Origin: Brevibacillus sp.
GTDB taxonomy: Bacteria; Bacillota; Bacilli; Brevibacillales; Brevibacillaceae
DNA: 19,717 nt
Direction: 5' to 3'
NCBI GenBank assembly: GCA_029240815.1
Contig: JARDZO010000078.1
Coordinates: 1-19,717 of the forward strand
Part shown: piece after piece, positions 7,137 to 13,776 of the stretch
Layout: each line of letters begins with the position of its first letter
Numbering within the stretch: position 1 is the stretch's first letter
Position numbers and translations under genes: made by a program
Notes under the pieces: generated by a model
What the model was told of the DNA's origin: nothing
Database searches by the model: none
Seen by the model: only the letters and a program-made list of their open reading frames with translations

Positions 7137-8054
7137 CTACTCCAGAACCGCCGCATGCCCTGCTTCTGTCAGTCGATATTGCCCACGACCAACTGGATTT
7201 TTTTCCACCAAGCCTTTTTTGATCAGCGCCTTTAGCGGTTGATTGACGTACAGAGAGTCAAATCGACGGGCTTTTTCCGGATTCACTCCTGACAATTTTC
7301 CTGCGATCACAGTGGGAGTCCGCCATTCTTCTCTTGCTAACGCCAGCAGCACATTCCACTGCTTTTCAGGCAATCTAAATGCGACTTTCTTTTTGCCTTG
7401 TTCACCGGAATCCTTGGTGCGAGATCGAAAGTAGAGCTTTCCTCCCTCTTTCTTCCGCTCGCACCAGCTCCCTTCAAATTGCATCAGAGCTTTTGCCAGT
7501 GATCCACGCGGACTGGCGTAGTGGGTCTCACAATGGTCAAGAATATCCTTGATCGTCCTCCAGTCGCCCTCTTGATTCAAGTAGCGTCTGATCTGGTTCA
7601 TCGTAATGCGATAGGGTGTGATATAACCGCCGCCGCTTTGCCCGCCTTTTACTTCTGAAGTCTGGTGATGCTCCGTGAGCGCATCCTTGAGGTGTGGCAG
7701 CGTACGGCGAGCAAAGGTCGGCGTTTTATCTGGCCACACGCTACCGAACTTGCTGATCGTCAATACTCCGATTCCATAATCTCGCAATACCAGGGTCACG
7801 AACTTTTTATAAGATTTGGGCTGATACGGAATGGCAATCCAGATGTAATGGGCATACCCGCGCCACCTCAGCGCCTGCTCGATCAAGTCTAGACTGAGGG
7901 ACTGCTTCATCTCGACGACACCGACCACCTGGCCATTCGTTACGACAATATCAGCTCGTCCCCCGCGATGCCGACATTCTACCTCTGGGTAAACGGTGAA
8001 ACCACGCTCTTCCATCCAGCGCTTGATTGGGTCGTACATATCCTCTTCTTTCAT
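7137..8054 (-). CDS. PD-(D/E)XK-like nuclease domain fused to winged-helix domains
   Basis: A 305-residue protein with AAAGGAGAT just before its ATG. The N-terminal 100 residues look like a PD-(D/E)XK nuclease: a helix with E15/E16, then GGRADIVV with D35, then VVGVVEMKQ with E48-x-K50, and an EQA helix (59-61) as the fourth motif. All key residues are present. After a linker, residues about 145-195 (IRRYLNQEGDWRTIKDILDH) and 225-305 (KQWNVLLALAREEWRTPTVI, then LVEKNPVGRGQYRLTEAG) read as winged-helix DNA-binding units. The second is MarR/ArsR-like, with a wing rich in G, R and Y. It is a single gene with no methylase nearby, so it does not look like a standard restriction system. I do not recognise the exact family. 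It could cut DNA, or be a DNA-binding protein with an inactivated nuclease fold. Confidence 0.65.
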   Translation of the reverse strand: MKEEDMYDPIKRWMEERGFTVYPEVECRHRGGRADIVVTNGQVVGVVEMKQSLSLDLIEQALRWRGYAHYIWIAIPYQPKSYKKFVTLVLRDYGIGVLTISKFGSVWPDKTPTFARRTLPHLKDALTEHHQTSEVKGGQSGGGYITPYRITMNQIRRYLNQEGDWRTIKDILDHCETHYASPRGSLAKALMQFEGSWCERKKEGGKLYFRSRTKDSGEQGKKKVAFRLPEKQWNVLLALAREEWRTPTVIAGKLSGVNPEKARRFDSLYVNQPLKALIKKGLVEKNPVGRGQYRLTEAGHAAVLE

Positions 8055-8151
8055 GCGATCTCCTTTTTGTTGATCCGTTCTTTTTTCCTTCTTTTCACTT
8101 TATCACGAGCAGGAAGGACATACTATCCAGACACCAATTTCCAACTACTCC

Positions 8152-8180
8152 TTTCCATGCGTAATCGTTTTGCGTAAAAT
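8152..8180 (+). promoter_or_regulatory. Possible sigma-A promoter for the 86-residue protein
   Basis: TTTCCA (8152-8157) and TAAAAT (8175-8180) are separated by 17 bases, about 47 bases before the start at 8227. Matches to consensus are four of six for -35 and five of six for -10. Confidence 0.4.
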
Positions 8181-8226
8181 AAACAAAGTGAGAAAAATTG
8201 ACGTTCCTGAAAGGGAGGTAATTGGC

Positions 8227-8487
8227 GTGGAAGAAAAAAAAGAAGCACTTGTCCCGGAACTCGAGGAACTGCTTTATAAATTTACGGAACTGCTGACAGG
8301 AGAAGCGACACCCGAACGTGTAGAAATGGTAAAGGTATGGTGCCTTTACACCCATATGAGCAAAGCGATGCCGCCACTCATCCAGCACTGGGCGAGCGAG
8401 CCGGATCATTCTGAGGCACGCAATCAGATTAGAGAGATCATCGAACAAATCAAGCAGTGGAATCAGACGAAGAACCAGAAGCATTAA
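8227..8487 (+). CDS. Small helical protein, probably DUF2573 (YusU-like)
   Basis: The protein is 86 residues from the GTG at 8227, chosen because AAAGGGAGGT ends seven bases before it. The frame stays open upstream to an ATG at 8170, but that start has no ribosome binding site. The sequence is all-helical, with ELEELLYKFTELLTGEATPE then VKVWCLYTHMSKAMPPLIQH. The last part resembles the short DUF2573 family, whose B. subtilis member is YusU, as far as I recall it. No function is known for that family. There is no signal peptide or membrane segment. Repeat A1 starts within about 15 bases of its stop codon, so the repeat may lie in its 3' untranslated region. Confidence 0.65.
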   Translation: MEEKKEALVPELEELLYKFTELLTGEATPERVEMVKVWCLYTHMSKAMPPLIQHWASEPDHSEARNQIREIIEQIKQWNQTKNQKH

Positions 8488-8500
8488 TCAGCATCGATAT

Positions 8501-8730
8501 ACAGCTATGGTGGAGATACGGAAAACGGAGAAAAAAGCTGCGGTTCATAGGGCCACTTGCGTGGAGGTCATTCCTGCACGGCTCCATTCCAAAAATGGAA
8601 CCGCGTCCAAAAGCAGCCGTCACAGGGGGATTCTCAAGTTGGACGCTGAAGGCGTGTTCCATTTTTTCCACTCCACCTCGGCTGTGTCCCAAAGACCTTC
8701 GCTTTTTTCTCCGTTTTCCTGGACAGCTGT
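8501..8730 (+). repeat. Family A structured repeat, copy A1 (core)
   Basis: Non-coding element, here without the roughly 230-base right-hand extension seen in the other two copies. Outer stem: 8520-8538 pairs perfectly with 8701-8719 (19 bp), and ACAGCT (8501-8506) can pair with AGCTGT (8725-8730). Inner stem: 8591-8601 pairs with 8656-8666 (11 bp). Apical stem: GCGTCCAA (8603-8610) pairs with TTGGACGC (8639-8646). CAGCCG in the apical loop (8614-8619) can pair with CGGCTG at 8679-8684, between the inner and outer stems, as an H-type pseudoknot would. The outer-stem sequence differs completely from copies A2/A3, yet pairing is kept. Strand is given by alignment to the other copies, and the transcribed strand is not known. 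Confidence 0.8.
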
Positions 8731-8770
8731 TCATTCGATCCAACTTTTCTAGCCATTGTAACAAGTTATC

Positions 8771-8800
8771 AAAAATACAAAAGACTGCCTTTCTCGGCAG
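8771..8800 (-). terminator. Minus-strand terminator, possibly of the pirin operon
   Basis: The minus strand reads CTGCC-GAGAAA-GGCAG (8785-8800 on plus) followed by TCTTTTGTATTTTT. This is a rho-independent shape. The nearest minus-strand genes upstream are the 110-residue protein and pirin, ending at 9095, so repeat B1 (8896-9093) would lie in their 3' untranslated region. Confidence 0.5.
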
Positions 8801-8895
8801 CCCAAGATTGTTGAGAAACTCCCATTCATCTTTAGGGGGTTCTTTTGGTTTTGTACTTTTTGGCATAAAGTTCATTGAGCTTTATCTGTTCGCAA

Positions 8896-9093
8896 GAGAA
8901 GACTGTTTCCAGGCGGAGCGACTGTGGAGTCCCTCTCAGTGCAGCCATGAATCCCGAGGCAACAGAATCGCTATCCATGGTTAACCTTCTTAAGCTGCGC
9001 GCCGTTTTGCGATTCCCTCGGGATCGTGGTGGAGCGGACAGTCTAACTTCCCTGCGGACGTAGCCTGGAGCGCAGCATGGAAACAGGCTTCTC
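8896..9093 (+). repeat. Family B structured repeat, copy B1
   Basis: About 200 bases, non-coding, bounded by inverted repeats: 8896-8910 (ending TGTTTCC) pairs with 9079-9093 with one A-G mismatch. Just inside is the conserved AGGCGGAGCGACT, and on the right GTGGAGCGGACAGTCTA and a GGAGCGCAG block, all shared with copy B2. GACT and AGTC inside these blocks can close a junction. Inner stems: ATCCCGAGG (8951-8959) with CCTCGGGAT (9016-9024), then GAATCGC (8965-8971) with GCGATTC (9009-9015). A small hairpin TCC-CTGC-GGA sits near the right end. The right edge is two bases from the stop codon of the minus-strand gene at 9095. Confidence 0.8.
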
Positions 9094-9094
9094 C

Positions 9095-9427
9095 TCACAA
9101 GGAAGCACTAAAACGCTCAGGCACATACTCGATGTGAGCTTCCGCAACAATCGTCAAGCAATGACTCTCATCGTCGTACTGCACAGGGTTATCCTTTACG
9201 TAAAACCACGTTTTCCTGGTTGGCTCCCCTTCTGATTCATGAAAGAGAAAGACATTCAGTTCGTCCTTCCAGTTGAGAATATCTTCCACGATGGCATCAA
9301 AAGGAACGTTCAGGCTGAACATCCAGCCCGTTTCTACTTTGTCCACATGATAATCCACATCCTGCTTGCTGGAATCGAAGAACGTCCTGCCACCTACTGC
9401 GTGTTTTACCAATAAGGTTTCTTTCAT
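9095..9427 (-). CDS. Hypothetical protein downstream of pirin
   Basis: A 110-residue protein from the ATG at 9425-9427 (MKETLLVKHAVGG), which follows GAGGAGAGGG. A frame six codons longer lacks this spacing. The sequence is soluble and mixed alpha/beta, with no signal peptide, membrane helix or recognised motif. It has aromatic segments WMFSLNVPFD and KTWFYVKDNP. Fourteen bases separate it from the pirin stop, so it is probably co-transcribed with pirin. I do not recognise the family. Repeat B1 abuts its stop codon. Confidence 0.65.
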   Translation of the reverse strand: MKETLLVKHAVGGRTFFDSSKQDVDYHVDKVETGWMFSLNVPFDAIVEDILNWKDELNVFLFHESEGEPTRKTWFYVKDNPVQYDDESHCLTIVAEAHIEYVPERFSASL

Positions 9428-9441
9428 CTTGATCCCTCTCC

Positions 9442-10140
9442 TCACGGTAGATCGATTAACATGAAAAATGCGTCGTCCCGAGCTGTGATTACCAGTTCAG
9501 ATATAGATTGAATCCGTGCCGTGTCCCTTTTCCCCAGTTCGTGTCCATTCACCAACAGATTTCCTTCTATCACGAACAAAAACACACGTCGTCCCTCTGG
9601 CTGCACAAAGGGTAACTCCCGGCCTTGTTCGAGACGACTCAAATAAATGGTCATATCCTGATGAATGGACGCGACGAGATCGCTCCCTTGCTTCGAGACG
9701 ACGGGCACCAAGGCATTGGTTAACTGCTCCTGATTATAGCCCTTGGTCTCAAAAGATGGTGTCAATCCTCGCTCCTCAGGCATGAACCACAGCTGGAGAA
9801 AATTTACGCTCTCCGTCTCTGACGCATTGTACTCCGCGTGGACGATACCCGTTCCTGCTGACATTCGCTGCACTTCCCCCGCAGAAACGACTTCGACATT
9901 CCCCAAATTGTCCTCATGCTTGACCTTTCCTTCGAGAACGATCGTGACGACTTCCATGTCGCTGTGTGGATGGGGACCAAAACCCTTTCCCCCAGCTACT
10001 TCATCGTCGTTGCATACCCGCATGACTCCAAATCTGGTATTGTTCGGGTCGAAATATTCTCCAAAAGAAAAGCTGAGATGACTGCGCAGCCATCCCACAT
10101 CTACCAAATATCTCGAATTTGAAGGATATAGTTGAAACAT
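9442..10140 (-). CDS. Pirin family protein (YhhW/quercetinase-like bicupin)
   Basis: A 232-residue pirin. The N-terminal cupin has the metal-binding set H57, H59 (GPHPHSDMEV), H101 and E103 (IVHAEYNAS), matching the pirin H-x-H ... H-x-E pattern. The C-terminal cupin (LEQGRELPFV ... VFLFVIEGNLLVNGHEL) is the usual degenerate second barrel. Bacterial pirins of this length include enzymes that oxidise flavonols such as quercetin and others with redox or regulatory roles, and the substrate here is unknown. The start ATG follows GGGAGGC. A promoter with an unusual palindrome lies about 40-70 bases upstream. It probably forms an operon with the following 110-residue gene. Confidence 0.9.
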   Translation of the reverse strand: MFQLYPSNSRYLVDVGWLRSHLSFSFGEYFDPNNTRFGVMRVCNDDEVAGGKGFGPHPHSDMEVVTIVLEGKVKHEDNLGNVEVVSAGEVQRMSAGTGIVHAEYNASETESVNFLQLWFMPEERGLTPSFETKGYNQEQLTNALVPVVSKQGSDLVASIHQDMTIYLSRLEQGRELPFVQPEGRRVFLFVIEGNLLVNGHELGKRDTARIQSISELVITARDDAFFMLIDLP

Positions 10141-10179
10141 TGCAAACGGCCTCCCATTGTTCCCATTTCACCTACCCAC

Positions 10180-10208
10180 ATTGTAAGGGGTTTTCCCCTT
10201 TTCTACAA
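10180..10208 (-). promoter_or_regulatory. Candidate promoter of the pirin operon with palindromic spacer
   Basis: On the minus strand, TTGTAG (10203-10208) and TACAAT (10180-10185) are 17 bases apart. The spacer is almost wholly occupied by AAGGGGAAAACCCCTT (10185-10200), whose arms AAGGGG/CCCCTT are perfect inverted repeats. The -35 matches only three of six positions. A palindrome in this place could be an operator for a repressor or spacer-binding activator. No regulator gene for it is seen nearby. Confidence 0.45.
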
Positions 10209-10210
10209 AC

Positions 10211-10241
10211 AAGGACCCTGTGCAAAGTGCACCTGGTCCTT
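10211..10241 (-). terminator. Hairpin at the end of the lytSR operon
   Basis: AAGGACC (10211-10217) pairs with GGTCCTT (10235-10241), with GTGCA/TGCAC inside. The stem overlaps the LytR stop codon. On the minus strand it is followed by GTTTGT, a poor T-run, so termination efficiency is uncertain. Confidence 0.55.
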
Positions 10242-11028
10242 AGAAGCCGAGCCGCTTTTTCAATTCCTTTACCACGTTACGGCTCACGGGAATTTCTGTT
10301 TTTCGACAGTCCTGCATGACTAAATGAATCGATCCTTTGAACCACGGTACGAGTTCTGCCGTTTTGGAAAGATTGACGATAAAAGCCCGATGCGTGCGGA
10401 AAAACTGTTTGGGAGATAGGCGACTTTCCAGCTCCTGCAGTGTAAACGAAGTAGAAAACTGTTCATTCTGAGTGTAAATGCTTGCATAACGGCCTTCCAG
10501 TGTGGCATACACGATTTCATTGGGGTCGATCAGCATAATCTTGCCATTCTTCTCTACGGGTACTCGGCGAGGCTGTTGATCAGCAAGGACATTCTGCAGG
10601 AGTGTTTGCAGCTGTTCTTCCAGATACGGCGCGGTCATCACTTGTGAGTCCGTACTGCGAAGCATCTTTCTCACACGATTCATCGTTTTTTCCAGACGCG
10701 TTTCACTGAACGGTTTGACAATATAATCGATTGCATCCGTCTCAAACGCCCGGACGGCGTGAATCTCATAGGCACTCGCAAAAATGATAACCGGTGGGTT
10801 CACCATCGACTCCAACAATTCCTGGCCGACATCGACGCCATCCCGATCCTGGAGATGGACATCCAAAAAAACGGCATCCGGCTCCACTTGCAAAACGGAG
10901 TCTATCGCCTCCTCTCCGCTGCTCGCCTCTCCGACGACAGACACTTCCGGAAACTGCTCCAGCAAGTACCGAAGCTCTGAACGAGCAGGTGCCTCATCAT
11001 CCACGATGAATACTTTTAGCACTGGCAT
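10240..11028 (-). CDS. lytR: LytTR-type response regulator
   Basis: A 262-residue response regulator. The receiver domain (1-120) has the acidic pair in VDDEAP (10-12), the phosphoacceptor D56 in FLDVHL, S85 in the FASAYE strand and K105 in IVKPF. The C-terminal LytTR DNA-binding domain (about 155-260) shows RVPVEKNGKIMLIDPNEIVY, then FFRTHRAFIVNLS and the closing PVSRNVVKELKKRLG. The start lies inside the kinase gene (32-base overlap), with GGAG just three bases before the ATG. A GTG two codons on is an alternative start. With LytS it forms the pair that in Bacillus and Staphylococcus controls lrgAB/cid-type or pyruvate-transport genes. No lrgAB-like target is in this window, so its regulon here is unknown. 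Confidence 0.92.
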   Translation of the reverse strand: MPVLKVFIVDDEAPARSELRYLLEQFPEVSVVGEASSGEEAIDSVLQVEPDAVFLDVHLQDRDGVDVGQELLESMVNPPVIIFASAYEIHAVRAFETDAIDYIVKPFSETRLEKTMNRVRKMLRSTDSQVMTAPYLEEQLQTLLQNVLADQQPRRVPVEKNGKIMLIDPNEIVYATLEGRYASIYTQNEQFSTSFTLQELESRLSPKQFFRTHRAFIVNLSKTAELVPWFKGSIHLVMQDCRKTEIPVSRNVVKELKKRLGF

Positions 11029-12724
11029 TCACTCCTATTGGCAATGTAATGACACATGTCGTACCCGCTTTAACCACACTTTGGATGGTAATCCCATACG
11101 GTTGTCCATATACGGATTGGAGCCTGCTTTTCACGTTGGAAAGGCCAATTCCAGATAACCGGCGTTTGCCTGCTTTGTGGTTCAGAGGTGCAGCAAAGGG
11201 ATCCGCAGCCATTCCAACACCATTATCCGCGACTGTCAGCTCCAGCGTTTTATGGTCCAATCTTCTGGCCTTGATAAGGACAGTCCCCCCTTCACGCTTA
11301 GGCAAAAGACCATGCTTGACTGCATTCTCCACCAATGGCTGCAAAATCAGCCCTGGTACGATCACACTTTCCACATCCCGTTCGATGTCGTACTCGACGT
11401 GCAGCTTTTCCCCGAAACGTGCGCGCTCGATCGCCAGAAACGCCTCGATATGCTCGAGCTCCTCTGCCAGGCTGACGTACCCCCCGGAATCATGCAAGTT
11501 TCGGCGGAAATACTCTCCCAAGTGAATCAACAGCTCTCGTGCCTGCTCTGGACGAAAGCGAATGAACGAAACGATCGTATTGAGAGCGTTGAACAGAAAA
11601 TGCGGATTGATCTGGGCATGCAAAGCCTTGATCTCCGCGTCCGCCAGCAGCCTTGACTGCTTCTCCAGTTCGGCCAGCTCCAGCTGTGTCGAGATCAAAT
11701 TGCCCAAGCCACGAACGAGCTCCAGGTCGACGGCAGAAAGCTTGCGCGAACGATCCTGGTACAGCTTCAATACGCCCGCTACCTCGTGTCTTCGCATCAA
11801 TGGGACGAGAATCGCATAGCGCAATGGACAATTGGACTCCTTGCAGCCGATTTCCTCCCGATTGCGGGCAATCATCACTTCTTTAGTGTCCAGTACGGCC
11901 TGCGTCGCTTTGGTCGTAATCCCTTCGCCAACGACGTGATGGGACGAACCGGCTCCCACATGGGCGAGCACTGTCTGTGTATCCGTGATCGCCACCGCCG
12001 CTACGCGAGTCGTGCGCAAGATTTCTTCGGCTACCTTTCTTGCCGAAGCATAGCTCAGTCCTTCCCGCAAATAAGAAAGGGTCTTGTCTGCTACCTGCAT
12101 CGTTCGTTGCGCCTGCAGAGCACCGATGCGGTCTTCTTCTTTTTTGACGAGATCAATAATGATGACGAGAATGGCAATCCCGAGAGAATTGACGACAGAC
12201 ATCGGGATACTGATAAACTGGACGAGCGCCAGCGCATCGGCATACGGACGTGCGACCAGTAAGATGATCCCCATCTGCATCCACTCCGCGATGAACCCGA
12301 CGATCAAAGCGGTTGTCCATCCGATTTCTTGTTGACGATTGCGGCGGAACTGGTATATCAAGCCTGCGATCAACCCTTCACTAATCGTGGAAATCGCACA
12401 CGCCAAATCAGTAAAACCACCGAGGGAGTAGCGGTGAATTCCGGCGATCAATCCGGTCATCAGGCCCACCCAGGGACCTGCCAGCAGCCCAGCGACCACT
12501 GTACCGATCACGCGGGAGTTGGCGATGGCATCCTGATACCATATGCCGTTATACGTCCCCAAAATGGAAATCGCGGAGAAGATGAGCACCATGACCGCTT
12601 TTTCCTTCCACGTAGCCTGTTGGTTCAAAATACTGCGAAATGCACGGACGCGAGTAAACAGCAATGCCGCAACAATCAGAACAGCCGTCCGCTCAGCCAA
12701 CGGCATCATTAAGGCGAGATTCAC
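10997..12724 (-). CDS. lytS: LytS-type membrane sensor histidine kinase
   Basis: A 575-residue kinase from the GTG at 12722-12724, chosen because AGGGGGA lies seven bases upstream and because the protein then starts like other LytS proteins, at the first membrane helix. A frame 20 codons longer is open but lacks a ribosome binding site. Residues 1-195 are the 5TMR-LYT membrane module with several helices and the GTVVAGLLAGPWVGLMTGLI loop. A GAF-like domain follows (about 225-350). The His-kinase domain has ALHAQINPHFLFNALN (phosphoacceptor H375) and an ATPase with LQPLVENAVKHGL, VADNGVGM and GIGLSNVKSRL. It overlaps lytR by 32 bases, so the two are coupled. It senses membrane potential or metabolites such as pyruvate in known members; the signal here is not visible. 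Confidence 0.92.
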   Translation of the reverse strand: MNLALMMPLAERTAVLIVAALLFTRVRAFRSILNQQATWKEKAVMVLIFSAISILGTYNGIWYQDAIANSRVIGTVVAGLLAGPWVGLMTGLIAGIHRYSLGGFTDLACAISTISEGLIAGLIYQFRRNRQQEIGWTTALIVGFIAEWMQMGIILLVARPYADALALVQFISIPMSVVNSLGIAILVIIIDLVKKEEDRIGALQAQRTMQVADKTLSYLREGLSYASARKVAEEILRTTRVAAVAITDTQTVLAHVGAGSSHHVVGEGITTKATQAVLDTKEVMIARNREEIGCKESNCPLRYAILVPLMRRHEVAGVLKLYQDRSRKLSAVDLELVRGLGNLISTQLELAELEKQSRLLADAEIKALHAQINPHFLFNALNTIVSFIRFRPEQARELLIHLGEYFRRNLHDSGGYVSLAEELEHIEAFLAIERARFGEKLHVEYDIERDVESVIVPGLILQPLVENAVKHGLLPKREGGTVLIKARRLDHKTLELTVADNGVGMAADPFAAPLNHKAGKRRLSGIGLSNVKSRLQSVYGQPYGITIQSVVKAGTTCVITLPIGVNASAKSIHRG

Positions 12725-12830
12725 GCGTATTCCCCCTACCAGAAAACGATATCCTTTCCTTATTATGGTCAGCAGCCGAATCATCGGTCAAGACTTGACA
12801 GAAAAGTAGAAAACCGAGTAAATAACACGA

Positions 12831-13340
12831 AAAATGCGGGAATTTGAATTGCGCCCGCCTCCTTTTTTCCACTTGATCAGACTGTAGTGGAGGAGAGGAA
12901 AAAGGGGAAAACGCTCCAGCTTCATAGGAACACCTACTGGGGGTCATCCCTGTCCAGCCCCATGGAAAAAACGAAACCGCGTCCAAAGCAGCCGTCTCAG
13001 GAAGCTCCTCAGAGGTGGACGCTTACAAGCTTGTTTCGTTTTTTCCATTGCGCCTCGGCTGGTGTTCCAAAGATCATCCGCTTATTTCCCCTTTTTCCTC
13101 AGCCAGCTTTGACTCACCCACTTGCCTTATTTTGTGGGCTTTTCAAGGGGTTTCTTTGAGAAAAACCCCTTCGTGGGACAATTCCTAAGAATGAAAGCTT
13201 GGTTCTCCTGATTCAATTGCTCCCTTGACACGCCAAACAGACATATTTTCCGACTTCATTTTTCTCTTGTTTCACGAACGCCCTTCGAAGCTCAAGCGAT
13301 AGACAGAATAAGCTTTTGATCCCTTGAACCACGTAATACC
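12831..13340 (+). repeat. Family A structured repeat, copy A2 (extended)
   Basis: Core 12895-13100. Outer stem: 12895-12910 pairs perfectly with 13085-13100 (16 bp). Inner stem: 12962-12977 with 13033-13048 (16 bp). Apical stem: GCGTCCA (12979-12985) with TGGACGC (13016-13022). Possible pseudoknot: CAGCCG (12989-12994) with CGGCTG (13056-13061). Right of the core, a further 230 bases are also shared with A3, including a hairpin AAGGGGTTT/AAACCCCTT at about 13145-13171. A small hairpin GCGGG/CCCGC followed by CCTCCTTTTTT lies at the left end. Over 12901-13100 I count 183 of 200 bases identical to A3, ungapped. It lies between lytS and repeat B2. Open frames inside it have no ribosome binding site. 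Confidence 0.85.
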
Positions 13341-13368
13341 AGGTAGCTAGAAACCACAACAGCTGGCA

Positions 13369-13569
13369 GGAGAAGCAGGTTTCCAGGCGGAGCGACTCCG
13401 GAACCCATCTTAGCGGAACAACGAATTCACGGGATCCAGAAGCGGTACCTCTGTATCCGCTTCGGAGCAGCTACTACTTTACCGCTTCCCCGTGAATCGT
13501 TGTGGAGCGGACAGTCTATACTCCCCTGAGGGGTGTAGGCTGGAGCGCAGATCGGAAACCTGCTTCTCC
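13369..13569 (+). repeat. Family B structured repeat, copy B2
   Basis: Bounded by a perfect 16-bp inverted repeat: 13369-13384 (starting GGAGAAGC) with 13554-13569. It has the same conserved inner blocks as B1 (AGGCGGAGCGACT on the left; GTGGAGCGGACAGTCTA and GGAGCGCAG on the right). Long inner arm: 13418-13433 pairs with 13489-13503 with one bulged A, then GAAGCGGTA (13439-13447) with TACCGCTTC (13480-13488), ending in TCCG-CTT-CGGA. A right-hand hairpin is CCCC-TGA-GGGG. The arm sequences differ from B1 while pairing is kept. It starts 28 bases after the shared part of A2 ends. Confidence 0.8.
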
Positions 13570-13741
13570 CCACCACCACAGCACATAAAAGATTGTTTAG
13601 AAAACTTGGCTTTGTCAAGCATTGGCGCTGGCGGAGCCTTAGTACCCAAAGGGCACAAGTCTCGCTTTCTCACTTTCGTTCCAAGTCTCGCTATGTTTCG
13701 CTTATACTATCAACCTTAAACTTTTTATACTCCGATAGTAC
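13570..13741. other. Non-coding stretch right of repeat B2
   Basis: No gene is visible. It holds an 11-base direct repeat, CAAGTCTCGCT, at 13656-13666 and 13682-13692. A segment AAGATTGTTTAGAAAACT near 13588 resembles one near 8808 in the A1-B1 gap (AAGATTGTTGAGAAACT). Both may be decayed parts of the repeat loci. Confidence 0.4.
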
Positions 13742-13769
13742 AAAAAAAGCGAAGGTCTTCACCGTCGCT
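13742..13769 (-). terminator. Terminator of the amino acid ABC transporter operon
   Basis: On the minus strand, AGCGA-C-GGT-GAAG-ACC-T-TCGCT folds into a hairpin with one internal mismatch. It is followed directly by TTTTTTT, eight bases past the ATPase stop codon. This is a standard rho-independent terminator. Confidence 0.85.
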
Positions 13770-13776
13770 TCCTGCT

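Noticed and set aside
8450..8875. Minus-strand frame beginning MNFMPKSTKPKEPPKDEWEF
   Set aside because: The first 50 residues look faintly protein-like, but there is no ribosome binding site, a terminator hairpin lies inside, and the rest is the antisense of repeat A1 and of the real gene ending at 8487.
8896..9093. Insertion sequence with transposase
   Set aside because: The element has terminal inverted repeats, but no transposase frame is present in either B copy and no flanking direct duplication is visible. A non-autonomous element remains possible.
12887..13159. Open frames inside A2 and A3 with similar peptides (sharing GVPKI-RLFPLFP)
   Set aside because: The similarity follows from the DNA repeat. 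There is no ribosome binding site, copy A1 shifts frame within the same block, and the reading frame runs through both arms of perfect stems.
8501..13569. CRISPR array or simple REP sequence as explanation for the repeats
   Set aside because: Units are 200-500 bases, not regularly spaced, with no short identical repeats and no cas genes. They are far longer and more branched than REP elements.
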